Positions 1 to 7,889 of a stretch of 26,661 nucleotides of DNA are shown here, piece by piece. The translations under genes were made by a program, and so were the position numbers. This DNA is from Euglena gracilis. Lineage: Eukaryota > Euglenozoa > Euglenophyceae > Euglenales > Euglenaceae. The stretch is from contig CAAHFI010096060.1 of NCBI GenBank assembly GCA_900893395.1, positions 1-26,661 on the forward strand. The letters run 5' to 3'. Each line of letters begins with the position of its first letter. The stretch's first letter is position 1. The notes below the pieces were generated by a model. The model made no database searches. It worked only from the letters and a program-made list of their open reading frames with translations, and was not told the origin of the DNA.

Positions 1-640
1 TCACTTTGCTGTTCAAAATGCATTTTGCACTTGAATTTTTTCCTTCCTTCTTTCCGTTTTCGGGGGCTGCTTTGCTTTTGTGATTCATTTCTTTATGGCA
101 TATTTGTGTGAACTGGATGCACAGTTGTGCGAGTTTATAATGGGAAAAAACACAAAGGCCAAAATGCACACTTGATGATGAATCCGGCTTCGTTTTAAAG
201 CTCCTCCCAGCCGACGCGGGACCTAAAAATGGGCCGTCCGAAGGCATTTTGCCAAAACTTTGGCACTTTACACCAGAATCCCTGGGATGGGCCACAGACA
301 GCGATTTTTTTAAGACCAGGGGGAGTGGGGTCCCCCAACCCACCCATCCACCTGGGAGCCCCCCCCCGGGGGTGGGGTCCCAGGGGACCTGCTCACTTTT
401 CCCCGAAAATGCCCAAAAAATCACAAAAATGCCAAAATATAGACCTTTTCAAAAAAAAATTCGGCGTTAAAGGCACCGAAGTATATCCCACCCCTGGGGG
501 ACCCCCATGGGGGGGGAGGGGCTGGCCCGGACCCACCCACCCACCCTACCCCTCCCCGGGGTCCAAGACTAAAAAAACCCCTGGCCACAGACCCCCCCCC
601 AGGGGCTTCAGAGTTAAATGAAGCCGGGGCAAAATCCCCC
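1..640. other. Gene-free repeat-like stretch
   Basis: No convincing gene is seen. Bases 1-200 are ordinary mixed sequence. From about 229 the sequence takes on the style of the repeat modules seen again near 1,290-1,690 and 6,020-6,990: C/G runs, GCCAAAA words, and a hairpin-forming TTCGGCG...CACCGAA at 460-480. The open frames here are proline/glycine-rich and follow the C/G runs, so I do not call them coding. Confidence 0.5.
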
Positions 641-857
641 TCCCCCCTCCACAGGATGCGGACGCACAGGCCAGCCGAGGCAAACTGTCGGGCCCAGCCC
701 CGCTCCGCGGCGCCACCGGGCCACACCAGCAGCGCGACGTGCCGGCCGCGGAGGAGCCGCCACAGCCCGGCGGAGACGTGCTCAGCGCAGCGCCCGCCCC
801 GCCCTGCTGTCCTGCCCCCCCCCCACAGGGCCCCCGCCATACAATTTTTTACCGACT

Positions 858-975
858 CCCCCCGGGGGGAGGGGGGGTCACTCCACTCTTCGAAAAACCA
901 GTCAGTCGCTTTTTTTTTCAGGAAACCAGTCAGTCACTACCCCCGGGGAGGGGAGGGTCGGCCACTCTGGAATCC
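858..975 (+). repeat. CCAGTCAGTC dispersed repeat, copy 1
   Basis: The unit starts at a C-run/G-run junction. It then carries GGTCACT, AAAAACCAGTCAGTC (motif at 898-907), a T-rich spacer with TCAG, a second AAACCAGTCAGTC (926-935), a G-rich block, and GGTCGGCCACTCTGGAAT. The same ordered parts occur in reverse complement at 10,376-10,491, so this is a dispersed family rather than chance low complexity. A weaker related stretch follows at about 1,082-1,110 (GGTCGGCCAGTGACTGAGTGA). The family is not known to me and no coding capacity is seen. Confidence 0.6.
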
Positions 976-1019
976 AAAGGAAAATTGACCAAAAAACATG
1001 AAAAAAGGCCAAAAAAAAT

Positions 1020-1037
1020 CCGGCGCCTTTGCGCCGG
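1020..1037. repeat. Perfect GC hairpin (CCGGCGC/GCGCCGG)
   Basis: A 7-bp perfect stem CCGGCGC / GCGCCGG encloses a CTTT loop. The same kind of hairpin core recurs at 460-480, 1,386-1,402, 1,498-1,513, 6,231-6,245 and 6,751-6,766, usually with an AAG in the loop. It looks like a conserved module of the local repeat families. Confidence 0.55.
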
Positions 1038-1280
1038 GTCACTTTAGTGGCTTTTTGCAACCCCCCCCCCCGGGGGTTGGGGGTCGGCCAGTGACTGAGT
1101 GATTGTTTGACCCCTGTCCATGCTCCAGTGTTTGCGCCATGGGTGCGGGGGGGGGGGGCAAGCTGGTGGAGGGGGTGTCTTGGACCGGTTACTTTTGACC
1201 AACCCCGGGGAGGGGAGTGGGGTGTCAGGTGCCATGGGGTGTCTACCCTGGGGGGGTTGGTTTTGTGCCGGTGCCTGCCG

Positions 1281-1698
1281 CAGGCTTCGATATAAAGACA
1301 GGTGGGGGGGGGGGTCTGACCCCTCCCTTTCCAACAGGGGACCCGCACCTATACAGTGGCACGATCTGGGTGACGAATTTTTGGCCCGGCGCAAAGTGCC
1401 GGACGAAAAAAATTCGCCCCCCCAAACTGGCCAAAAATGTCATTCTGCCCACTATTGGGTAAAATGAATTTTTTTTTCAAAAAATGCAAAAAATTTTCGG
1501 CGCGAAGCACTGGAAGGAAAAATTTGACCTTTTGGGGGGGTCCCGGGGGGTCCCCCCCGGGGATAGGTCCAGACCCCTGTTGGCAGGTGGCAGGGGTTCC
1601 GACCCCCCCCCCCGGTCCAGGAGGTGGGGGTGAGGGCACCCCAACCTAAACCCCCGTACACCCTCCCCACCCTCCTTAATATCGAACCCTGGCCTGCC
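1281..1698 (+). repeat. MITE-like element, copy A
   Basis: The left end CAGGCTTCGATATAAAGACAGG (1,281-1,302, one long word) is mirrored by CCTCCTTAATATCGAACCCTGG at about 1,671-1,692, giving imperfect terminal inverted repeats around a body of about 410 bp. The body contains ACAGTGGCACGATCTGGGTGAC, the hairpin CCGGCGCAAAGTGCCGG (1,386-1,402), GCCAAAAATG words, a second hairpin-like core near 1,498-1,513 and long C/G runs. The same order of parts is found in copies at 6,019 and 6,551. No transposase is encoded. Non-autonomous DNA-transposon (MITE) status is inferred from the inverted ends and small size. A target-site duplication was not established. Confidence 0.55.
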
Positions 1699-1909
1699 GA
1701 CCAAGCCAATTCTCCCTTGAAAATGGGCCATTTTCGGGCCGCTGGCACCTTGGCTTAATTTTTTTTGGCCAAAATGCCTTAAAAACCTTAAAGAACCTCA
1801 AAAAAAGCATCCTGGCAAATTTCGATTTTCGAGCCAACCCCTTCGCAAAATCTTGGCAAAAACAACAAACAAAAACAAAACAACAAACGTGGAAAATTGT
1901 GAACAAATA

Positions 1910-1915
1910 TTTATT
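1910..1915 (-). promoter_or_regulatory. Possible polyA signal AATAAA (minus strand)
   Basis: TTTATT on the plus strand reads AATAAA on the minus strand. It lies about 280 bases downstream of the stop of the two-exon minus-strand candidate at 2,193-2,571 and could end its transcript. The surroundings are AT-rich, so the signal could be chance. Confidence 0.3.
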
Positions 1916-2192
1916 TAATTACAATGATAGAAAAGGGAAAAAGACACACCACAAAATGTGCAGCAAGATTCAAAAAAGGATAAAGACGAAATAAAATTGA
2001 AAACACAAAAATTATTTTATTTAAACAAATGAGTTCTGTGTGAAATTGCCTGATCCTCCCAACATGCATGTAATGTCCCCTCCAATTAATTGGTGCAATG
2101 AAGAGGGATGGAAAGCAGCAGGAAGGGCGAGGGGAGGCCTGCAAGAAATCCGCGATGATTCGCCATACATCATCGGAGAGCCCAGCGGCCAT
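1911..2192 (-). CDS. 93-codon frame with F-box-like N-terminus (uncertain)
   Basis: The frame starts MAAGLSDDVWRIIADFLQ, which fits the LxDDVxxxILxFL pattern at the start of many F-box domains, where it would bind SKP1 in a ubiquitin ligase. The rest is hydrophobic (FVFSILFRLYPFLNL) and does not resemble a full F-box or a known partner domain. It directly follows the stop of the two-exon candidate upstream and could be its 3' untranslated region, a separate small ORF, or a differently spliced exon. A polyA-like AATAAA overlaps its end. The F-box reading rests on one short motif. Confidence 0.2.
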   Translation of the reverse strand: MAAGLSDDVWRIIADFLQASPRPSCCFPSLFIAPINWRGHYMHVGRIRQFHTELICLNKIIFVFSILFRLYPFLNLAAHFVVCLFPFSIIVIK

Positions 2193-2571
2193 TCACAGAC
2201 AGATGGAAAGGTAGTTGGACACAGGTGTTGCCGACATGTAAGCAACTGGGAAATAATCGCATTGGAGAAATACAGGTGGATTAGGGCATTGATTTAGTTA
2301 ACAATTACGGTTTGGGTTTGAAGACTGTATCCTTACCCTGGCCCTTTTCCCGAAACGCTGATAATTGCACAAACACCATCTGACCCCAAGCGGTTTCACT
2401 CCATCCTTTCTTCTCGCAGCAAATTTTCACTGCTGCATCAATGGTGTCGCGATGAACAACCTTTTCCCCGCGACCTCCGCCACATCCCCTGAGTCTGCAG
2501 CTCGCCGGGGCCACGCCAGCACAGGTTGCGCCGAACCGTTTCTCACCAAGTGATCGTGCGGGCCCGCCCAT
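2193..2571 (-). CDS. Small two-exon gene candidate, unknown function
   Basis: The minus strand is open from an ATG at 2,571 to a consensus donor (CAGG then GTAAGG, intron starting at 2,336). A pyrimidine-rich acceptor TTATTTCCCAG ends at 2,246, which would give a 91-base intron. The second exon keeps the frame for 17 codons to a TGA at 2,195-2,193, for about 95 residues in all. The first exon has a mixed composition (for example VHRDTIDAAVKICC and GWSETAWGQMVFVQL) unlike the low-complexity shadow frames around it. Immediately after the stop lies another ATG (2,192) opening a 93-codon frame that begins MAAGLSDDVWRIIADFL. That resembles the start of an F-box, so the true coding exon could be arranged differently. 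No homologue is recognised. The start codon, both splice sites and the 3' end are predictions only. Confidence 0.3.
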
Positions 2572-2579
2572 CAGTGATG

Positions 2580-3420
2580 GCGGGCATAAGGAACGGGCCG
2601 GTGGGGGTATGCCGTGAGGAGGGGAGGGACGGGCTGGCCGGGGAGGCGGGGTTCGTTATCCGACAGGAGGGAACGGAATCAGACGGCCAGGGTGGCCCGC
2701 GACCTCTCTCAGCCCCCCCCCCCCAGACCCTCAACTGTGGGGTTCCGAGATCAGAACTCAAATTTTTCGAATGACCATTGATATCGTGTGGGTGTTCTCT
2801 GTTTTCTTTTCAATATATATTATTTTATGTTTTTTTTAATTTTAATTTGAATACCCCGGGGGATCAAGACAGTTGCTGGGACGGCCCCACCTGGACTCAG
2901 CCATTGGCAAAAAAAGCCCGGCTGGGTTGGAACTTTTCAGCTAAAAAATTGGGGTAAAACTCGCCAGAAACTTTGACCCTCTTTCCGAAGAGCTTTTGCA
3001 GTCATTTATTGGCTCAGCCCCTGACTTCATATGTCGGCGTTCTGCCTTGCAGCCGAGTGGAAGGCGCTGGCTAGGGGAAAAGTGGTTGGCTGGGACTCCC
3101 CCCCCCTTGGAGGTCAAGAGGGTGGAATGAGTGGGCGATCATTTTGTCATTTGAACCGAGAAGTTCCCTCAAGGACTGGTGGGGTTTTGGGCACACTGCT
3201 CGATGGGTTGGGGGATTTCTCAAGGCAGAGGGGACCCTCTCCTCCGGGGGTCAAAGTGGTGGGGCCCCCACCCCAGAAGTTGGGAAGGGGCCCTCCTCAG
3301 CAGGTTCCAAAAACAGAAAAAAAGAAAAACAAAAAAGAAAACAAAAAAAACCTCTTCCGGCGCCAGGGGTGGGGGTGTCTGGCAAGCACCTCACCTCCAG
3401 ACACGGCATTTTGGCAGTGT
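2580..3420. other. No gene recognised
   Basis: The stretch is mixed. It has a G-rich part (2,580-2,740), an AT-rich dip with ATATATATTATTTTATG near 2,810-2,850, a C/G junction near 2,855 and an A-rich run of lysine-like codons at about 3,310-3,350. Three frames are open on the plus strand across 3,031-3,600, but their composition follows the G-runs and the repeated TTTGTCGG word. I see no motif and no splice-site arrangement worth calling. Confidence 0.4.
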
Positions 3421-3490
3421 TGCAGGGATTTGTCGGGATTTGCCAGGATTTGTCGGGATTTTGTCAGGTTTGTCGGAATTTGTCGGTTTT
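3421..3490 (+). repeat. TTTGTCGGGAT tandem array (left arm)
   Basis: Six or so imperfect copies of a 10-13 base word, GGATTTGTCGG with variants, lie head to tail. The array is the left arm of a larger inverted arrangement: the reverse complement (CGACAAATCC) is arrayed at 3,868-3,925. Confidence 0.65.
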
Positions 3491-3574
3491 GAACAGTGGA
3501 GGTGGGGTGGGCCATCTGGTTTTGGAAAATTTTGTCTGAGGAAACTTTTTGCCAATTTTTGCCAATTTCGCCAT

Positions 3575-3601
3575 CCAGCCAAGGAGGGGTTCCTTGGCTG
3601 G
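3575..3601. repeat. Perfect 10-bp hairpin
   Basis: CCAGCCAAGG, a 7-base loop AGGGGTT, then CCTTGGCTGG form a perfect stem. It lies inside the interval bounded by the inverted TTTGTCGG arrays. It has no T-run after it and no known role. Confidence 0.6.
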
Positions 3602-3867
3602 TAAAAGAGCCGGATGTCAGACCAAAATTTTTTTGATGGAGAATCGTTTTTGATTTGAGTATGGATCAACGTGCTCATTTTCTTATGCGATCAAAAATGC
3701 CACATGGTCAAAAGTGAGGGAATACGTAGACACATTTCGTTGTACTTCCTGGCATGCAGTGCCGGAAGAACTTTCGTTATTTTGGAATCCGCTAAGGAGG
3801 GATTGGGGACGGATCCCCAGAATCCGGGGGGGGGGGGGGGCGGTGTTCTAGATACCAACCACCTCCA

Positions 3868-3925
3868 GCGACAAATCCTGGCGAATTCCGACAAATTTCG
3901 AAATCCCGACAAATCCTGACAACAC
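3868..3925 (-). repeat. CGACAAATCC tandem array (right arm)
   Basis: Imperfect repeats of CGACAAATCCTGG / CCGACAAATTTCG are the reverse complement of the array at 3,421-3,490. The two arms bracket about 380 bases. This could be a fold-back element or simply two arrays of the same satellite word in opposite orientation. Confidence 0.6.
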
Positions 3926-4195
3926 AGCAAATTTCTTGGAAGAATAGACCGTGGACAGAAGGATGGACGAAATTTCCCAAAGGGAACGTTAAGGTTGGTT
4001 GTTAATGACTCTCCTGCTGTCTTTGTTTATGCTTTTTTTTGTCTCTGCAGAGGTGTCTTGAATAAGAGAGCTCCCCGGGCAGCTTCCTTTGTTGTTGTCG
4101 GCGAGCATACTTTTTATGGCCTGACAACGATAGAATGCTGTCGGACAGTTAAAAATTCAAAAATTTGTCAGGTTTTCTTCGTTTCCAAACAGAAA

Positions 4196-4408
4196 TCATG
4201 TGATTAAATTAAAGATCAAAAGAATTTTCACATGACAAACAGCTGGTTTGAAATCATTATCCGGATGGGATTGCATGAAAGAAATGGTGCATGTGAGCAT
4301 CTCATGACAATCAACCAATTTCCAACACCAGTGTATATATTTCCCAAGCCTGAATTTTTTTCCACAAGGTTTACATTTGTGCATCAGAGAATCATGTGTT
4401 GACAACAT
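4196..4408 (-). CDS. 70-codon frame with Cys/His motif, unknown function
   Basis: The frame starts at an ATG (4,408) and ends at a stop at 4,196. Its composition is protein-like rather than low-complexity. Near the N-terminus it reads HKCKPCGKKFRLGKYIHWCW followed by VDCHE. The CxxC near the start plus later Cys and His residues could bind a metal ion in the way of a small zinc finger, but the spacing matches no family I can name. The flanks are AT-rich (an AT island lies at 4,477-4,553, upstream on this strand). It may be an isolated exon of a longer gene. No neighbour supports a role. Confidence 0.25.
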   Translation of the reverse strand: MLSTHDSLMHKCKPCGKKFRLGKYIHWCWKLVDCHEMLTCTISFMQSHPDNDFKPAVCHVKILLIFNLIT

Positions 4409-4476
4409 CGCCGGCAGTTGCGATGTAACAGATGGAGGTAATCTTTAGGCTATTAAAAGACTAATATTTCGGTTTT

Positions 4477-4553
4477 CATTGAAAAATAAATTTTAAAAAA
4501 ATTATTAAATATTTTATTTTTTAAATTAATAAATTATTATAAAAATTAAAGAA
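4477..4553. other. AT-rich island
   Basis: About 75 bases are almost pure A/T, in sharp contrast to the C/G-run sequence on either side. No gene, promoter or origin can be assigned. Confidence 0.5.
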
Positions 4554-4689
4554 TTATTTGGGATTGGGGCTTTCCCCAAAGGCTTTGCCTTAAAAGTGTT
4601 ATTGTCTCTTTCCGCATTATCTACCACCATCTTACATTGCCCCCCTACCCCAAAAAGTGACCAACAGTCAGCAAAATCAGTAACGGTCA

Positions 4690-4830
4690 AAAACAACAAA
4701 AGTGCCAAAAGTGGTTTTATAGTGACTGGAACTGGCAAAAATAGCCAAACGTGACCAAAATTTTGTAAAAGTGGCCGAAAAGTGGGCAACATTGGCCACC
4801 AAAAGAAGCAAACGTGGCCAAAAGTGCTGT
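4690..4830 (+). repeat. Degenerate GGCCAAAAGTG word array
   Basis: Variants of GGCCAAAAGTG / GTGGCCGAAAAGTG / GTGCCAAAAGTGG recur roughly every 10-25 bases. The words resemble the GGCCAAAAATG words inside the MITE-like repeats, so this may be decayed sequence of that type. The long plus-strand frame crossing it (from 4,771) is probably a by-product. Confidence 0.35.
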
Positions 4831-5177
4831 TGTGTCAATTCCACAGCAATTAACACCCCTGCACACCCCTCACCCCCAGGGAAGGCAACAGGCCAACCCT
4901 CTGACAAGGAGAGGAGGGTCGCCGGAGGGAGATGGGTGGGGCAGATCAGGAGGAGAGGCCTGCCGGCACTGCAATGGGGAGGGGTAGTGTCGTGGGGGCA
5001 CGTGCGGAAAGAGCGGCAAACGGTGGGAGGGAGCACCGGCCCGCAGGACACCGCCACAACCACAGCTGGGCCGCTGGCCCGGAGGGCGAAGAGGGGCCCA
5101 CCCGAACAACCGCCCCCCCCCACCCCCCAAATGATTACCCACAACTGGAAACGCCATCACCCGCATACGCCGCATCC

Positions 5178-5197
5178 AGGGTTAGGGTTAGGGTTAG
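5178..5197 (+). repeat. Short interstitial (TTAGGG)3 run
   Basis: Three head-to-tail TTAGGG units (AGGGTTAGGGTTAGGGTTAG) stand alone in unrelated sequence. They match the telomere repeat of many eukaryotes. The run is far too short to be a telomere. It lies about 20 bases upstream of a TATA-like sequence and about 90 bases before the ATG of a small ORF. Confidence 0.7.
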
Positions 5198-5216
5198 CCC
5201 CACCCACCAGCTCTCC

Positions 5217-5226
5217 CCATAAAAGA
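5217..5226 (+). promoter_or_regulatory. TATA-like box before small ORF
   Basis: CCATAAAAGA lies about 65 bases upstream of the ATG at 5,288, with the TTAGGG run just upstream. The position suits a core promoter for the 61-codon ORF, but the match is only TATA-like. Confidence 0.25.
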
Positions 5227-5287
5227 ATACCCCCTTCCTATTTCCTTGAGACCCGACCCCGAGCCTGCCAGCTGACTGTGCACTGCA

Positions 5288-5473
5288 ATGAACAGCAGCG
5301 GCCCCGACCCCCACGAAAGCAGCCACCGCTACGCCAGCTTCTGCTTCAACGGGAGAAGCAGGGGGGCGACCAGCAAGAGAACCCCGGCCACCGGGCTGTA
5401 TTGGATGAGGTGGCCGGTGGGCCGCCCAGCAAGCTTGGGATGTTCCACACGTCATAATGCCCAGGTCTTTTAA
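5288..5473 (+). CDS. 61-aa intronless ORF, unknown function
   Basis: The ORF runs ATG to TAA with a mixed, non-repetitive composition rich in Ser, Arg and Gly (HESSHRYASFCFNGRSRGAT). It has no signal peptide or membrane segment, and I recognise no family. It is supported mainly by its surroundings: a TATA-like sequence and TTAGGG run upstream, and two AATAAA signals just downstream (5,494 and 5,515) in an otherwise signal-poor area. A competing plus-strand frame (4,771-5,457) overlaps it and could instead be the tail of a longer spliced gene sharing the same polyA signals. Confidence 0.3.
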   Translation: MNSSGPDPHESSHRYASFCFNGRSRGATSKRTPATGLYWMRWPVGRPASLGCSTRHNAQVF

Positions 5474-5493
5474 AAAAAAATCTGGACCTGTTC

Positions 5494-5520
5494 AATAAAA
5501 TTTCTCTTCTCAATAATAAA
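5494..5520 (+). promoter_or_regulatory. Tandem AATAAA polyA-type signals
   Basis: AATAAA occurs at 5,494-5,499 and again at 5,515-5,520, shortly after the stop of the 61-codon ORF. Two signals within 30 bases in a GC-rich region suggest the 3' end of a plus-strand transcript. A small CAGGTC...GACCTG inverted repeat precedes them at about 5,462-5,490. Confidence 0.4.
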
Positions 5521-5537
5521 CTTACTGCAACAATGGT

Positions 5538-6018
5538 GTGTCATTCGCTTGTAATGAAATACTCAGAAGACCAAAAAAAATGGACAAAAAGCAGTTCATT
5601 CAAAACTTGGCTGCAACGGTGTGCATGAGAAGCACCAGGGGGTTGGAGGTGGAGGTGCTGGGCTGCCCACCTCAGGTGGCCGCCACCGGGAGCACGCGGT
5701 CGGTGCAGCCCCAGACCGAGGGGGCCAGCCCCCGGTCGCAGTCCGTCACCTCCAGGCTTCTGCTTACCGACGGGGGAGGGGGGGGTGCTGTAGGGTGCCC
5801 TAGCACCCTCCCCCCATGGGTAGGCCCCCGATTAAATGCAAGCCTGGTCACCTGCCCGCGACGCAGTAGGCGAGCGGCGGGCAGGGGTGCACGGCCGCTC
5901 CCCGGGGTCAGCGCCATACCCTCACTTCCTCCATCAGAGGCACGGCGTCTTTTCCGCCAGCCATTCACACAAACCTTTTTTGAAGGGGAAAAAAAAAGCT
6001 TCCGCTGCTGCGACCCTT
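5538..6018. other. Open but unassigned stretch
   Basis: Both strands carry frames of 100-160 codons here (for example from 5,538 on the plus strand and to 5,968 on the minus strand). The plus frame begins with a lysine-rich segment and then becomes Gly/Pro/Arg-rich. I see no domain or splice signal that picks a strand. The end grades into repeat copy B. Confidence 0.25.
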
Positions 6019-6330
6019 AAAGGGTTTGATTTAGGGACAGGTGGGGGGGGTCGGTCTGGTCCAGGAAGGGTGGGGCACCCCCCCTCCACCTAAACAGTGG
6101 CGCAGTCTGGGGGACCGATTTCGGCCCGCACGAAGCGAAGCGCCAGGCCGAATTTTTGACCCCCCAAACGGCCAAAGCACCATTTTGGGCAGTTTTGGCA
6201 GTTAAATTTGTAAAAAATGTAATAAACTTTCGGGGCAAGTGCCGGAAAGAAATAATTGACCTTTTTGGGGAGATCCTGGGCTCCCCCCCCCGGGGTTGGT
6301 CCAGACACCCTCCACCCACCGTGTTTCCAC
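6019..6330 (+). repeat. MITE-like element, copy B (no right end)
   Basis: The left end GGGTTTGATTTAGGGACAGG is a diverged version of the family terminus. The body shares TAAACAGTGGCGCAGTCTGGG, GACCCCCCAAACGGCCAAAG, the hairpin-like CGGGGCAAGTGCCGG (6,231-6,245) and the ATTGACCTTTTTGGGG block with copies A and C. A right terminal inverted repeat is not visible. The sequence passes into a partial further module with GGCGAAGGAGCCGAAAG at about 6,345-6,365. This is the most diverged of the three copies. Confidence 0.5.
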
Positions 6331-6453
6331 TCAAAAAAATCCGTTGGCGGCGAAGGAGCCGAAAGAAAATTTTGAGCTGAAAATTGGTGCCCCAGAAATA
6401 AGGGAAGGCCTGGTGGGAGGGGGGGTCGGATCCCCACCACCAGGATGGGGGGA

Positions 6454-6504
6454 GGGTGGTCGACCATAAGGTCGGGGGGGGATTCCTGTACAGCCCTGGG
6501 TGGA
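6454..6504 (+). repeat. GTGGTCGACC...GTACAGCCC repeat, copy 1
   Basis: The words GGGTGGTCGACC, GGGGATTC and GTACAGCCCTGGG occur in this order, and the same order is found at 8,668-8,730 with different spacer content. It is a short dispersed repeat of unknown type. Confidence 0.45.
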
Positions 6505-6550
6505 GGGGGGGAATTGGTCCGGACCCCTCCTCTGGTCCAGGAGGGGGCAG

Positions 6551-6941
6551 AACCAGGGTTCGATATAAGGACAGGTGGGGGGTCCGGACCCCCCCCCCTG
6601 CGGGCCAGGAGGGGGGGGTGGGGGGGACATCCCCCCACTAAACAGTGGCGCGGTCCAGGTGACCGAAAATTTTTGACCCCCAAAACGACCAAAAGTGCCA
6701 TTTTGGGCACTTTTTGGGCAAAAAATTTGCCAAAAAAATGCAAAAAATTTCGGCGCAAAGTGCCGGAGGAAAAAATTGACCCTTTGGGGGGGGTCCCGGG
6801 TACCCCCCAGGGTCGGTTCGGACCCCCCTGGCAGGTGGGGGAGGGGGTGGTCCGGACCCCCCCCTGCGGGGCAGGGGGGGGGGGGTGGGACACCCCCCAC
6901 CTAAAACCATGTGCACCCTCCTTATATCAAACCCTGGGCAG
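6551..6941 (+). repeat. MITE-like element, copy C (best preserved)
   Basis: The left end CCAGGGTTCGATATAAGGA (6,553-6,571) is repeated in inverted form at about 6,919-6,938 (TCCTTATATCAAACCCTGG), with one mismatch in 19 bases, enclosing a body of about 390 bp. The body carries TAAACAGTGGCGCGGTCCAGG, GCCATTTTGGGCACTTTTTGG, the hairpin CGGCGCAAAGTGCCGG (6,751-6,766), ATTGACCCTTTGGGG and a run of C/G blocks. A further inverted end (GTATCGAACCCTGG) lies at 6,971-6,984, suggesting nesting or a second overlapping copy. No protein is encoded. The near-identical ends suggest it is the youngest of the three. Confidence 0.65.
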
Positions 6942-7060
6942 AACCCCACTAAACCTCGTACAACCTCCATGTATCGAACCCTGGCATATCCCCACCTCTG
7001 ATTACTTGGGTCGCAGAGAGGGGGGCTCTCCACTTGCATTAGCCACTTTGGGAAATCAGG

Positions 7061-7880
7061 TCAGCTACAGAGACACCTTTTCGGAACCGCAAAAAATATA
7101 AAGCATTGTTTGAGCCCCCCCCCCCGGGGCGACCAACCGGTATTTTGGGGAAGGCGCTCTGGGTGGCCCAGCAATGCCCAAAGCCACTCAAGCCCCCCCT
7201 CCCCAAGGGTTGAGTCGGGTATAAATGAGCGTATGGTCAACATCCAGTCCGAGTCACAGAAATCCTGCGACCACCTGTGAAACCATGCGCCACATCGGGT
7301 GGGAAAGAATGGTTTTGATGGGTACACCACCGCGGCACACAAAGGTGGAGACCATCTGCGATGCCACACCGCCGCGAAACCCGGGGAAATTAGAGACGTA
7401 TGTGGGCGGAAAGAATGCGGGCAGACAAGCCGACCCGGTCTCCGTTCGCGACGGTGAACACCGGAGCCTGATCCCACCGCCCTCAGGCCATGAAGGGGAG
7501 CGGCACACCGGAACAGCAGTCCAAAAGCGACAACGGCGAGGCCGCAGGCTGCGAACGCCTTCTGGACCTTCCGCAGCTTTGCCACGCCCTGAGGGGGGGG
7601 GGGCTGGGGGGGGCTCATCCGTGGGGCGTCGGGGGTACCTCGGGGTGGTCTTGGGCGTCCTCCGGATTCATCGGCCACGGAGGGAGGGGGGAAGGCGCAG
7701 CGGTCCTGAGGAGGCAGACGGATGGCGGGGGGGGGGGGGCGTTGTTATCTTGGGCATTTTATCATCATGTGTGCTTGTTTGGAGCTGTGACCAGGCGTCT
7801 GTTTGGTGCCCCCCTACCCAGGTTGGTGGGGGAGAGCCACACATTCTCAATACAGATCAACTGTTGACTGAGAACTTTGT
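7061..7880. other. Open on both strands; possible gene, strand unclear
   Basis: A minus-strand frame of 205 codons (7,678 to 7,061) starts with a Pro/Arg-rich segment, then has a basic stretch (KLRKVQKAF) and a hydrophobic run (ACGLAVVAFGLLF) that would suit a signal anchor. A plus-strand frame of 229 codons (7,225-7,914) covers the same bases, also with a protein-like N-terminal half (ETMRHIGWERMVLMG). Only one, or neither, can be real. Neither has a domain that I recognise. G-runs inside 7,580-7,740 inflate both frames. Confidence 0.25.
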
Positions 7881-7889
7881 TTTGAATAC

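Noticed and set aside
229-1100. Pro/Gly-rich open frames on both strands
   Set aside because: Their composition follows the C and G runs. Several frames are open at once and none has a motif or splice context.
3421-3925. CRISPR-like array
   Set aside because: The repeat word is about 10-13 bases with no regular spacers, the arms are inverted, and the DNA is eukaryotic.
5178-5197. Chromosome end or telomere
   Set aside because: Only three units are present, with unrelated sequence on both sides.
6553-6571. GGTTCGA in the MITE-like terminus as a tRNA B box (SINE or tRNA gene)
   Set aside because: The B-box match is partial, no A box lies at the right distance and no cloverleaf can be drawn. 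The inverted pairing of the ends fits terminal inverted repeats better.
1350-6670. ACAGTGGCGCAGTC words as retroelement primer-binding sites (TGG start)
   Set aside because: The bases after TGG do not give a tRNA T-arm complement, and the words sit in the middle of the MITE-like bodies rather than after an LTR.
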